Source of the DNA: Pyxidicoccus xibeiensis | GTDB lineage: Bacteria > Myxococcota > Myxococcia > Myxococcales > Myxococcaceae | DNA length: 64,000 bases | NCBI RefSeq assembly: GCF_024198175.1 | Contig: NZ_JAJVKV010000001.1 | Location: forward strand, 806,001 to 870,000 | Direction of reading: 5' to 3' | Shown here: one piece after another, positions 42,202 to 51,269 of the stretch | Position numbering within the stretch: position 1 is the stretch's first letter | How the letters are laid out: every line of letters starts with the position of its first letter | The notes under the pieces: model-generated | The model's database searches: none | What the model was told of the DNA's origin: nothing | Seen by the model: only the letters and a program-made list of their open reading frames with translations | Made by a program: the position numbers and the translations under genes

Positions 42202-44064
42202 TCAGTCGTTGGGCGTGTAGATGTAGATGCGTCGTTTATAGGGCTGGCTGTCGGTCTGCTCGATTCGGGCGAGTACGGGCTGACCGGTTGGGTCCACGGC
42301 GAGCGTCGCGTGCACGATTTGATTTGCTCCTGGATTCGGCTTGAGCAGGCCACCTACCGGCTCCCACGTGGCTCCGGTCCAGCGCCGCACATACAGGTGC
42401 GCAGCGCCGCCCGGGACTTCGGGCTCAACGAGCAGGGTGAGAAGGCGCCCCTCATCGTCGAGGCCCCATGTGCCGACTCGGGCATCCGTCACTCCAGGGT
42501 AGAGCCCTCCGAAGGGTTGGCCCACCGCGCTCCACGAGCTGCCATCCCACCGCCAGACGTGAGCATGTAGGGCGGTTCCGGCGGCTCCGTCCCAAGTCGT
42601 CCGTGCCAGAATCGGGTTGCCTGAGCCATCCAGCGCCAACACCCCTGGGTAACCTAAGTGACCCTGGAATGGCATGATGATTTCTTCCCAGGAAGACCCA
42701 TTCCATCGCCGCATGTATGGGGTTCCAACACCGCTGGACTCCGTTTCGCTCCAGGTCACCACAGCCCTGCCAGCATCATCTATCTGCACCTGCATGCTGG
42801 AGAGATTCCAGGCTGGATTGACCTTGAGTGCGCCTCCCAACACGGACCAACCACTCCCACTCCAGTGCCAGACGGAAACCTGGGAGCCACTTCCTCCAGA
42901 TTCGAAGAGCCCAAGAATCATGTTCCCTGTCTTGTTCACATCGAATTGGAAATGATTGAGACCCGCATTGGATGACAGGGGCAAGACAGGCGCGCCTACC
43001 GCTTGCCAGTCACTGCCATTCCAGCGACGGACATGTACATGCGTCATCCCGGACTCAGTACCCTCCGTCCAGGCAATGAACAGCTGTCCGCCGGCATCCA
43101 CTTGAAGCGAGCAACCCGATGGATGGGTGGATCCTGGATTCGCGTCCAGGACGCGCCCCAGTTGCTCCCAGTTGCTGCCGTTCCAGCGCGAGACGTGGAC
43201 ACCGTAATTCTCACCCAGAGGCCCTCCACTCACCCAGGCGACAACGGGGCGCTCCGCCGTAGGAACTTGCAGAGAGTAGTAGAACAGTGAGCCATCCCCG
43301 TCGGGGCTGTAGGCCAGCGGTGTCCCAAGGGGGATGTATCCCGGCACCGTCCATTCCCAGGCCTGCTCGGACCATTGAAGGGGGTTTCCCGCCAGGTCCG
43401 TCACCGAGTTGTCGAAGCTCACGGACAGGGCCGTGTCGACAGGAAGCGGAGAACCAGGCCGCAGGGTCAGGAAGGTTCCCTCGGGCGACAAGGAAACCTC
43501 CACTCCCATTTTCTCCGCCTGAGACAGCAGCTTTACGGAGTCCGCGCTGACGGTGTTGGCGTCGAGGGCTTCGGAAAAGGTTGCTTGAATCGTCTGATGA
43601 ATCGAGACCGTGCGAGAGCCCGCTATCGGCATCTGTGAGATGACCCGGGGCGGTGTCCGATCCACCACGAGGTTCCGCGAGTCGCTCGTGAATTTGCGCT
43701 CCCCGAGCGTCGCTCGGACAGCGAGCACATGCTCACCCTCTGAGATGGACCGGGTGTCCCAACGCAGCTCGTAGGGAGGCGTCAGCGTCGCAACGGCCAC
43801 TCCGTCGACGAGCAACTCGACTTCATCGGGCTTAGCTCCGGACAGTGTCACCTTGAGCAGGACCTCACGATTGGTGATGGTCCGGGAGCTGTGAAACTGC
43901 ACGGTCAGGTCTTGCGGGCCCGAGCCGGGCGCACCTGAGTCCGGGAGATGTGCGTCCGGCTCGCCCGCATCGGGAGTCTCCGGAACCTGCACGACTTCCG
44001 GGACGTTGATGCAAGCCCAGGAAAGGAAAACCGCGAACACGACAATGGGTTGGAGAAAGCGCAT
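42202..44064 (-). CDS. Lipoprotein with Ig-like domains and a beta-propeller-like repeat region
   Basis: The 620-residue exported lipoprotein has lipobox LSWAC near residue 18. An Asp/Pro-rich spacer leads to a bacterial Ig-like domain ('LLVDGVAVATLTPPYELRWD'), then an SbsA-type Ig domain (about 130-235; 'PRVISQMPIAGSRTV', 'ATFSEALD'). The remaining 370 residues hold about six repeats of a W-N/D-G-S-x-W motif followed by V/L-G, which looks like a propeller of sugar- or protein-binding blades. G+C is visibly lower than in the flanks. The start is the ATG at 44064, with a weak ribosome-binding site. It likely forms a pair with the following lipoprotein gene upstream. Function is unknown. Confidence 0.8.
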   Translation of the reverse strand: MRFLQPIVVFAVFLSWACINVPEVVQVPETPDAGEPDAHLPDSGAPGSGPQDLTVQFHSSRTITNREVLLKVTLSGAKPDEVELLVDGVAVATLTPPYELRWDTRSISEGEHVLAVRATLGERKFTSDSRNLVVDRTPPRVISQMPIAGSRTVSIHQTIQATFSEALDANTVSADSVKLLSQAEKMGVEVSLSPEGTFLTLRPGSPLPVDTALSVSFDNSVTDLAGNPLQWSEQAWEWTVPGYIPLGTPLAYSPDGDGSLFYYSLQVPTAERPVVAWVSGGPLGENYGVHVSRWNGSNWEQLGRVLDANPGSTHPSGCSLQVDAGGQLFIAWTEGTESGMTHVHVRRWNGSDWQAVGAPVLPLSSNAGLNHFQFDVNKTGNMILGLFESGGSGSQVSVWHWSGSGWSVLGGALKVNPAWNLSSMQVQIDDAGRAVVTWSETESSGVGTPYMRRWNGSSWEEIIMPFQGHLGYPGVLALDGSGNPILARTTWDGAAGTALHAHVWRWDGSSWSAVGQPFGGLYPGVTDARVGTWGLDDEGRLLTLLVEPEVPGGAAHLYVRRWTGATWEPVGGLLKPNPGANQIVHATLAVDPTGQPVLARIEQTDSQPYKRRIYIYTPND

Positions 44065-44257
44065 GGCGCGGCGGGACGATGCAGTCGTTGTTCCAGGACT
44101 GATTTGAACTGAAAGCGTGGGGCCCCCTGGGATTACCGTGGGTTCCAGCGCAAGAGGTGAAAGCGGGTCCAGGAAGCCGATTCAGCAATGAGACCTGTGT
44201 CCCAATTCCCGGACACCATCTCTCCACTGACTTTCTCTTGGAAGGGCATGAACAGCA

Positions 44258-44288
44258 GCGCCCCCGTGGAGAAACTCCACGAGGGCGC
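44258..44288 (-). terminator. Terminator hairpin after the carboxypeptidase-regulatory-like lipoprotein gene
   Basis: A 14-position stem (44258-44271 with 44275-44288, one mismatch) closes on AAA, 40 bases past the stop at 44328 on the minus strand. The rest of the 263-base gap (44065-44327) holds nothing else I can identify. Confidence 0.55.
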
Positions 44289-44327
44289 CACACCACTCAT
44301 GACTGGAAGCTCAACCCCGGTTTGAGG

Positions 44328-45989
44328 TCACTGAGCCGGAACAGGCTGAGTAGCCACTGAGCTGGCCGTCAGATTGCTGGTGATGGGCTGACCCCAAACG
44401 CTCTCGTAGACGCCGTTGGTGCTTCCCGAGCTGCGGCTTGCCAGCTTGTCGAAGGAGACATGAATCCGCAGGTTGTTCGGACTCAAGGGGAAGGAGCCGT
44501 TGTAGATGAAGGAGTAGCGGCTGCTATAGTTAGACGCGGTAATCGCGAAGGGGGCAGTCTCCGCCGGGGTACGGGTCGGGAGAGGCGCGAACGGCTCGTC
44601 AATGAACAGATCGAAGCCTACCGGGTTACCCAGTTCGCCCGGGACATCGCTGATGTCGTTGATGGAGGTCGCGCTGGCATCGGCAATGTTCGCATCGAAA
44701 AACACCTGGACGTAGGCGCTGGCGCCGTAGGTTCGGGCAATCGGGGAGCTGAAGGTGATGTAGATGCGCTCACCGGGGTTGATCTGCGTCGATGACGTCG
44801 AGGTCTCCTGGTAGCGAATCTCCTGGATGGTGACAGCCCGAGCGCTCGCCGGATCACCCGCGAAGAAGAAGCCCGTCCGGGTGAAGAGGCTGCCACCTTC
44901 CGCGGACACAGCGCGCAGGTCCACGTTGTACTCCCGGCCATCCACCAGCGGAGCGCTCGGAGTCAGGGTGGCGCTGTAGCCATGGTTGCTGACGGCGACG
45001 TTGAGGCTCAGCGACTCCCGGCCAGACTCGTCAGTCAGGCGGGCCAGCATCGAGTTGGGCTGCACCGGCTGGTTGAAGAACAGATGGATGGGGTCGCCCG
45101 GACGAACCATGTTGCCCAGCGGGTCAGTGTCGGTGGCCCCCCGCAGGCTGCCCACGTTGCTGCTCTCGACGTTCAGCGCCGCACCCGAAGGCCGCGTGAA
45201 GGGCAGGGGAATCAGGCGCGTGGTGCTGTTCGCGACGACTTCCGAGCCGTAATACTCCCTGAAAAAGCCTCCGGTCTCCGGAATCCCGTTGGTGTCCACA
45301 TCCATCGGGGACACGTAGAGCTTGTACCGGCCATTGCCATTGTCCAGGCGCGCCAGCTCCGTGGCGGAGGGGATGCCTCTGAACGTCAGCAGACCCTGGG
45401 CGTCGGACTCGGCCTCCACGACGACAGTGCTCACCACCTGCGTGGTGTTGTCGTTGTTGAACAGGACGATGGAGCCCGCGGGCGTGGCCTCGAGCGTCGC
45501 CTTCACGGCAGCCGCGGGACGGCCGTCCGGCCGCACCACCAGGAAGTTCATCGTGCCGTCCAGCTTCGCCAGCGTGATGGGACCGAAGCTCGCGTTGCCG
45601 TTGTTGATGGGCACGTTGCCGGCAGACGAGGGAACCGTCGAGCTGGCGCGCAGTGTGGCGTAGCCACCCTTGGAGAACGTCAGCAGCACCTGGGCGCCCG
45701 CTGGAACGTCCTTGAACTCGAAGTTGCCCTTCGCATCCGTGGTCGCCGCGACCGGCTCGTCGGAGCTGCCGATGGTCATCTCCACCGAGACGTCGCCCAG
45801 CGCCGACAGGTTCGTGCCCAGCACCTGGCCCGAGACGGTGCCCTTCGGGTTCGCGGGCGTCACCACCGTCACGCTGTCCGGCTCACGCACGCCGTCCGCA
45901 ATGCCGTCGCCGTTCTCGTCCTTCAGATCCTCGCCACAGCCCAGCGCCAGGAACGGCACCACGGCAAACACCAGATGCTTCTTCATCAT
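44328..45989 (-). CDS. Lipoprotein with carboxypeptidase-regulatory-like and Ig-like domains
   Basis: The 553-residue exported lipoprotein has lipobox LALGC, followed by a calcium-binding-type loop (DENGDGIADGV, thrombospondin-3 or EF-hand-like). A carboxypeptidase-regulatory-like domain follows (about 50-125; 'VSGQVLGTNLSALGDVSVEM', 'DAKGNFEFKDVPAG') and a second such domain (about 145-265). The rest contains SbsA-type Ig elements ('IHLFFNQPVQPNSM', 'YNVDLRAVSAEGG', 'IYITFSSPIA'). It is likely a surface or outer-membrane lipoprotein. I chose the ATG at 45989 because AAGGTGGGG lies just upstream; the GTG at 45995 would overlap that site. The upstream region is A/T-rich for this genome. Confidence 0.8.
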   Translation of the reverse strand: MMKKHLVFAVVPFLALGCGEDLKDENGDGIADGVREPDSVTVVTPANPKGTVSGQVLGTNLSALGDVSVEMTIGSSDEPVAATTDAKGNFEFKDVPAGAQVLLTFSKGGYATLRASSTVPSSAGNVPINNGNASFGPITLAKLDGTMNFLVVRPDGRPAAAVKATLEATPAGSIVLFNNDNTTQVVSTVVVEAESDAQGLLTFRGIPSATELARLDNGNGRYKLYVSPMDVDTNGIPETGGFFREYYGSEVVANSTTRLIPLPFTRPSGAALNVESSNVGSLRGATDTDPLGNMVRPGDPIHLFFNQPVQPNSMLARLTDESGRESLSLNVAVSNHGYSATLTPSAPLVDGREYNVDLRAVSAEGGSLFTRTGFFFAGDPASARAVTIQEIRYQETSTSSTQINPGERIYITFSSPIARTYGASAYVQVFFDANIADASATSINDISDVPGELGNPVGFDLFIDEPFAPLPTRTPAETAPFAITASNYSSRYSFIYNGSFPLSPNNLRIHVSFDKLASRSSGSTNGVYESVWGQPITSNLTASSVATQPVPAQ

Positions 45990-46245
45990 CCCCACCTTTA
46001 AATGGAATTCCCCAAATATTGACGCCCCAACACTTGGAAGGGCGTCGGGCGGACACTCTCCGACCTGGGCCCATCACGTCAAGACGGCCACCCTCCGACT
46101 TCTGGCCGACCTACCTCCCCCGTCACGCTCGCTCCGATTCGGATCAGCTTCCGCCGCTCGCTCGCTCCACATCAGCGAGGTCAGCCGAGACCCGCTTCTC
46201 GTGGGTTGAGAGCCTGAGCGTGAGAGTGCCTGCTAGGGTGAGGTC
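45990..46245. promoter_or_regulatory. Divergent control region with an A/T-rich island and inverted repeat
   Basis: The gap separates the divergent lipoprotein and HIT genes. Close to the lipoprotein gene there is an A/T-rich island (TTTAAATGGAATTCC, AAATATTG) and a GACGCCC / GGGCGTC repeat (46021-46027 / 46040-46046), a possible operator. I cannot define a -35 or -10 with confidence, and no gene is visible in the gap. Confidence 0.35.
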
Positions 46246-46689
46246 ATGTCGGACGTGAATGACCCATGCCTTGGCTGCGCCATCGTGCGCGGGGACACCC
46301 GTCCCGTGGGAGGGGTCCTCGCCCGGGCTCCGGGACTCGTGCTGCATGGCATCGCCGGGCCGAGCCCCGTGCCCGGCTGGGTGGTCATCTCCAGCGAGCG
46401 CCATGTCCGCGCCTGGTATGACCTGGACGAGGAGCCCGCGCATGAGATGGGCCCGTTCGCCGCCCGGGTGATGCGCGCACAGCGGGAGGTGCTCGGCGCC
46501 GAGCACGCCTATGCCTTCGCCATCGGCGACGTGCTGCGCCACTTCCACCTGCACCTGGTGCCCCGCTTCGCCCAGACGCCCCAGCGTCTCTGGGGCCGCG
46601 CCGCCTTCGACGCCACCTCCGCCGACCACCTCCCCGCCGAGGAGCTGGAGGCCGCTGCCCGCCTGCTTGCCGCCGCGCTGGCGCGTTGA
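46246..46689 (+). CDS. HIT family nucleotide hydrolase or transferase
   Basis: The 147-residue cytoplasmic protein has the histidine triad near its C-terminus (HFHLHLVPR, about 99-107), which places it in the HIT superfamily of nucleotidyl hydrolases and transferases. Its opening 'CLGCAIVRGD' and 'VPGWVVISSERHVRAWYDLD' follow the HIT fold. The substrate (such as AMP-lysine, adenosine 5'-phosphosulphate or dinucleoside polyphosphate) is not evident. The start is the ATG at 46246 with GTGAGG upstream. The helicase-nuclease gene starts 59 bases after its stop on the same strand, so cotranscription is likely. Confidence 0.88.
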   Translation: MSDVNDPCLGCAIVRGDTRPVGGVLARAPGLVLHGIAGPSPVPGWVVISSERHVRAWYDLDEEPAHEMGPFAARVMRAQREVLGAEHAYAFAIGDVLRHFHLHLVPRFAQTPQRLWGRAAFDATSADHLPAEELEAAARLLAAALAR

Positions 46690-46748
46690 GTCGCCGTCCC
46701 CCGGCCGCGTGGTAGACAGCGGCCTCCCTCCCGTCGAGAGGTGCCTTC

Positions 46749-49700
46749 GTGCCGTCCGAGCCCCGCAACCGCGTCCTGGAGAAGATGCTCGAGCGGCTCT
46801 ACGCCGCGCTCGCGTCCGGGCCGAGCCTCAACTGCCGCCCCCACCACAGCCGCCAGCGCGTGGACCTCGCCACGCTGAGCCGCCTGGACGGCACCCCACC
46901 CCACACCGTGCTGGCCACCCTCCTCGGTGAAAAGGCCTCGGTCCGGCTCGCGGTGAAGCCTCCCATGCCCGAGGCCGGAGCCGACAAGGCACCTGCCCGT
47001 GGCCCCCGCTCCAGTGGAGCCCCGGCGCGCTCCTCCTCATCACTCGATGACGCCGCAGCCACTCCGGATGCGACCGCTTCGCTCACCAGCCCCACGGACC
47101 TGGATGAGGATGAGGTCGACGCCGCTGCGCCCAACCGCGCCGAGCTGGAACAGCAGGCACTGCTGCGCAAGCTGGCCACCATCGTCGAGGATGCTCGCAC
47201 CTTCGAGCAGGACACCGGGGCGCACGTGCTGCACGTGGGCTTCCCGCTCCTGCACCTGCCCCCGGGCGCCAGGGACAAGCGCGGCTTCGGCACCCGGCGC
47301 GTGCTCGCGCCCATCGCCTTCGTACCGGTGCGCCTCACCCTCAAGAAGGGGCGTGCGCCCTCGGTGGAGCTCGAGGGCGCCGAGGAGGGCGTGGACCGCG
47401 TCGCGCCCAACACCGCGCTGCTCGCCTGGGTGGAGCAGCAGACCGGCCAGCGCTTCGGCGAGCTCTTCGCGGACGAGACGGGCGCCGACCCATGGCGCGA
47501 GCTGAACGAGCTGGTCGCCGCCGTGGCCAGGGCCCTGGACCTTCCCGCCCCTGCCCCCTTCACCGCCACCACGCCCCTGGCCCCCGTGCCCCGCTCGGAC
47601 GGCGACGAAGGTGCCCAGCCGGGCATCCTTCCCAGCGCCGTGCTCGGGCTGTATCCGCTGTCCAACCAGAGCCTCGTGGATGACATGCGGGCCCTGGTCG
47701 ACGGTGAGCCCATCTCCGGCCCGCTGGAGAGCTTCCTCCGCGTGGATGTGTCACTCGGCGCGCCCACGGGCCACGGGGGCGGCGAGCCCAGGCTGGAGGG
47801 CCTCAAGCGCGCCGCCGAGGAGCGGCTCGTCACCGTCGCCGACCCCTGCCAGGCCCGCGCGGTGCGGCTTGCCCGCAGCAGCCGGGGACTCGTCGTCCAT
47901 GGGCCTCCGGGCACCGGCAAGTCGCAGACCATCGCCAACGCCATCGGCGACCACCTGGCCCGCGGTGAGCGCGTGCTGCTCGTCTGTGACAAGCGCACCG
48001 CGCTGGACGTCGTGAAGCACCGCCTGGACCACCTGGGCCTCGGCAACCTGTGCGCCGTCGTGCATGACGCCCAGCGCGACCAGCGCGACCTCTACATGGG
48101 CATCCGCGAGCAGCTCGACTCGCTGCCCGAGACCCGCACCGACGCGGCCGTAACTTCCGAGCTGTCCCGCGTGGACGCAGAGCTGCAGTCGCTCCATGAC
48201 GAGCTGACCGCCTCCGAGCGCGCCCTCTCCGAGCGTCCCGCCGGCGGCACCACACCCTCCTTCCACGAGCTGGTGGGCCAGTGGTTCTCCCTGGAGTCCC
48301 CCGCCGCCTTCGCGCCCACCGTGGCGGGACTCGCCTCCTCGCGACTGGCCGACGTGACGCCCCGCGAGCGCGAGGTGCGCGAGGTGCTGGAGCGCGGTGG
48401 CAGGGAGGGCTACCCCGACAACCCCTGGCGCGAGGCGCTGGGTGTGGACCTGGCCACGTACCTCGCCTCGCCCGTGGCCACGTACCGCGAACGCCTGGGG
48501 ACCGTCGTGGATGCCGCTCGCGACGCGGATGCGGTGGCGTCTCCCGACGTGCCCGCCTTCGGTGCGGACCCTCGGGCGGAGGGCTCGGCGCGGGCGGCCT
48601 TCGCCGAGAAGCTGGCTCCATTGTTGGAGACGACCCCTCCCGAGATGCTCGCCCGCTGGGCGTCAGCGACTCCCGACGCGGTGCGCGCGGCGAAGGCCCA
48701 GCTCGAGGGCCTGGAGCCCCAGGCGCGACTGCTCGCGGAGGGGCCGCTCGACACGGAGCTGACGCTGGTCCACCGCGAGCAGCCCCAGGCGCTCGGCGCG
48801 CTGTCCGTGGCGCTGGCGGCGCTGGGCACGTACCTGGACATTGCTCGCAAGTGGTACGCCTTCTTCTACTTCGCCCGGAAGGCCGGCGCGCGCAGGGTGC
48901 TCCAGCAGTTCGGCCTCACCCTGGGCGTCGCCACCGCCGAGCGCGTCAACCGCTTCCTCACCGGTGCTCGCGCCCGAGCGCTGCTCACCGAGTATCACCG
49001 CACCACGCTCGCTCCCGGCGCCACCGAGTCGCTCACGGACGACGCCCTGTCCCGCAGCCTCCGGACGCACGCCGCCCTCTTCGAGCTGCTCGGCGAGCTG
49101 CACCAGGCTCCGCTCCTTGCCTCCTGCCGCGAGGCCGTGCTCGGCACACTCGCGGGGGCGCCCGTGCTCTCCGGTCTGCGCCAGTCCGCGGCGCGCGGAG
49201 AGGCCGTGGCCCGGGTGGAGGCGCGGCTCTCCGAGGCGGGCCTCTTCTCCTCGTCGTGGCTCTCGGCCCGCTCCCGTGAGCTGCGCGCGGGCGCGAAGCT
49301 GTCTTCGGTCGCATCGGCCCTCCAGGCCCGGCTGTCCACGGTGGAGGGGATGCTGCGCCTGCGCTCGCTGCTGGCCGGAATGCCTCCCGCGCTGGAAACC
49401 GCGGTGGAAGGACTGGCCCGCCAGGGCGCGGACGTGGATGGCGGCTGGCGCGCGGTGCTCAAGGCGACGCTCGCGGCGGAGGTGTCCGCACGCCTGCGGG
49501 AAGACCCGGCGCTCCAGCACATCGATGCGGAGAGAATCCAGGCCGCGCACTCGCGCTACCGGGCGCTGGAGGAGAAGAAGCGCGCCCTCGTGCGTGATGC
49601 CCTCGTCCACCGGTGGACGCAGCGCCAGCGAGAGCGGCTGCTCGCGGGCACGGGCGGCAGGCTCAACGGCCAGGGCGCGGAGCTGCGCCGTCGCCTGATG

Positions 49701-51227
49701 CTCCGGGGCGAGCGTGCGATGCGCGTGCGGCAGGTCATCGCCACCGGCCAGGGCATCGAAGGCGGAGACCCCCTCTTCGACGTGCGCCCCGTGTGGATGG
49801 CCAGCCCGCAGACGGTGGCGCAAATCTTCCCGCGCCTCCCCATCTTCGACGTCGTCATCTTCGACGAGTCCTCGCAGTGCCGACTGGAAGAGGCCCTGCC
49901 GGTGCTCACCCGCGCGAAGCGGGTGGTCATCGCCGGAGACCCGAAGCAGCTCCCACCCACGCGCTTCTTCGAGTCCGCCGTGGTGCAGAGCCAGGAGCTG
50001 GAGGCCGAGACGGAGCAGGGCCTCTTCGAGGAACAGCAGGCCGAGGTCGAGGACCTGCTGTCCGCTGCCCTCAACCTGGACATCGACCAGTGCTACCTCG
50101 ACGTGCACTACCGCTCGCAGAACGCGGACCTCATCGCCTTCAGCAACGACCACTTCTACGACAAGCGCCTCCAGGCCATCCCCGCGCACCCATCCCACCG
50201 CGCGCCTCACGCCCCGCTGCGGCTGCTGCCCGTGGGCGGCACCTACGAGAAGCGCGTGAACCTGGTGGAAGCCCGCGCCGTGGGCGAGCTCGTGAAGGAG
50301 CTCCTCGCCCGCCCCGAGCCTCCGTCCATCGGCATCGCCTGCTTCAACCTCGCGCAGCGCGATGCCATCACCGACGTCCTCGACACGCTGGCCGCGGAGG
50401 ACGCCACCTTCGCGGCACGGCTGACGGCGGCGCGCGCTCGGCGGGGCGCCGGCTCGTTCGAGGGGCTCTTCGTCAAGAACCTGGAGAACGTCCAGGGCGA
50501 CGAGCGGGACCACCTCATCATCAGCACCACCTACGGTCCGGACCGGCAGGGCCGCTTCTACCGGCGCTTCGGTCCGCTCGGCAGCGCGGGCGGAGGCCGG
50601 CGCCTCAACGTGCTCGTCACCCGCGCTCGGCAGCAGGTGCACCTCGTTACCTCCATTCCCCGCGAGGCCTACCTGTCCCTGCCTCCCGTGGAGTCGGGCC
50701 GGCAGCCCAACGGAGGCTGGCTGCTCTTCGCCTACCTCCAGTTCGCGGAGGCGGTGGCGGACAGCTACGCCCAGGAGGCGCGGGCCCCCGTGGCCCACAC
50801 GGACGCGCCGCGTCCCCGCGAGCCCGCCGTGTTCGAGCGGGAGACGGCGGCAGGCTCGGCGTTCGCCCGCGCACTGGCCGGACACCTCGCACGGGAGCAC
50901 CGCGTCTCGTCCGACGTGCACTGGGGCAATGACGGCTTCTGCGTGGACCTCGCGCTGCACCACCCCGCGCAGCCCGGCGACGTCACCGTGGGCGTGCTGT
51001 GCGACGGCACGCGCTACCCCAAGACGGCCGACCGTGTGGAGTGGGATTTGTTCCGCACCGCCGTGCTGGAGGGCCAGGGGTGGAAGCTGGTGCGCATGTG
51101 GACGCCCCACTTCTTCCGGGACCCCGAGGGCGCGACGAACCGCGTCCTCCAGTCCGCAGGCGACAAGCTGATGCGCGAGCCCGCCACGGCCCAGGCCACC
51201 GGCACCTCCCGCGCCGTCGTGCACTGA
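46749..51227 (+). CDS. Giant SF1 helicase with C-terminal Vsr/REase-like nuclease (DUF4011-type)
   Basis: This is a 1492-residue protein. The N-terminal region (about 130-330; 'LHVGFPLLHLPPG', 'RVLAPIAFVPVRLTLK') resembles DUF4011. The SF1 helicase is split by a large helical insertion (about 450-960): Walker A GPPGTGKSQTIAN (385-397), Walker B VIFDESSQCR (near 1036), AGDPKQLPPTRFF (near 1062), HYRSQNADLI (near 1119) and NVLVTRARQQ (near 1288). The C-terminus (about 1365-1475; 'GSAFARALAGHLARE', 'FCVDLALHHP', 'VGVLCDGTRYPKTADRVEWD', 'LEGQGWKLVRMWTP') is a Vsr/REase-MTES-type nuclease domain. This order is that of single-gene anti-phage helicase-nucleases (Hhe type in my recollection). The start is the GTG at 46749 with GAGAGG eight bases upstream. 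Confidence 0.88.
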   Translation: MPSEPRNRVLEKMLERLYAALASGPSLNCRPHHSRQRVDLATLSRLDGTPPHTVLATLLGEKASVRLAVKPPMPEAGADKAPARGPRSSGAPARSSSSLDDAAATPDATASLTSPTDLDEDEVDAAAPNRAELEQQALLRKLATIVEDARTFEQDTGAHVLHVGFPLLHLPPGARDKRGFGTRRVLAPIAFVPVRLTLKKGRAPSVELEGAEEGVDRVAPNTALLAWVEQQTGQRFGELFADETGADPWRELNELVAAVARALDLPAPAPFTATTPLAPVPRSDGDEGAQPGILPSAVLGLYPLSNQSLVDDMRALVDGEPISGPLESFLRVDVSLGAPTGHGGGEPRLEGLKRAAEERLVTVADPCQARAVRLARSSRGLVVHGPPGTGKSQTIANAIGDHLARGERVLLVCDKRTALDVVKHRLDHLGLGNLCAVVHDAQRDQRDLYMGIREQLDSLPETRTDAAVTSELSRVDAELQSLHDELTASERALSERPAGGTTPSFHELVGQWFSLESPAAFAPTVAGLASSRLADVTPREREVREVLERGGREGYPDNPWREALGVDLATYLASPVATYRERLGTVVDAARDADAVASPDVPAFGADPRAEGSARAAFAEKLAPLLETTPPEMLARWASATPDAVRAAKAQLEGLEPQARLLAEGPLDTELTLVHREQPQALGALSVALAALGTYLDIARKWYAFFYFARKAGARRVLQQFGLTLGVATAERVNRFLTGARARALLTEYHRTTLAPGATESLTDDALSRSLRTHAALFELLGELHQAPLLASCREAVLGTLAGAPVLSGLRQSAARGEAVARVEARLSEAGLFSSSWLSARSRELRAGAKLSSVASALQARLSTVEGMLRLRSLLAGMPPALETAVEGLARQGADVDGGWRAVLKATLAAEVSARLREDPALQHIDAERIQAAHSRYRALEEKKRALVRDALVHRWTQRQRERLLAGTGGRLNGQGAELRRRLMLRGERAMRVRQVIATGQGIEGGDPLFDVRPVWMASPQTVAQIFPRLPIFDVVIFDESSQCRLEEALPVLTRAKRVVIAGDPKQLPPTRFFESAVVQSQELEAETEQGLFEEQQAEVEDLLSAALNLDIDQCYLDVHYRSQNADLIAFSNDHFYDKRLQAIPAHPSHRAPHAPLRLLPVGGTYEKRVNLVEARAVGELVKELLARPEPPSIGIACFNLAQRDAITDVLDTLAAEDATFAARLTAARARRGAGSFEGLFVKNLENVQGDERDHLIISTTYGPDRQGRFYRRFGPLGSAGGGRRLNVLVTRARQQVHLVTSIPREAYLSLPPVESGRQPNGGWLLFAYLQFAEAVADSYAQEARAPVAHTDAPRPREPAVFERETAAGSAFARALAGHLAREHRVSSDVHWGNDGFCVDLALHHPAQPGDVTVGVLCDGTRYPKTADRVEWDLFRTAVLEGQGWKLVRMWTPHFFRDPEGATNRVLQSAGDKLMREPATAQATGTSRAVVH

Positions 51228-51232
51228 CGGGT

Positions 51233-51263
51233 GCCCGGCCCGCCGCTCAGCAGGGGGCCGGGC
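51233..51263. terminator. Terminator hairpin between the convergent helicase and Uma2 genes
   Basis: GCCCGGCCC (51233-51241) pairs with GGGCCGGGC (51255-51263) across a 13-base loop, in the 42-base gap between the two stop codons. It probably serves both transcripts. Confidence 0.6.
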
Positions 51264-51269
51264 CTCGCC

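Noticed and set aside
48663..51224. 853-codon open frame on the minus strand
   Set aside because: It is antisense to the helicase-nuclease gene, whose motifs are clear in the other strand.
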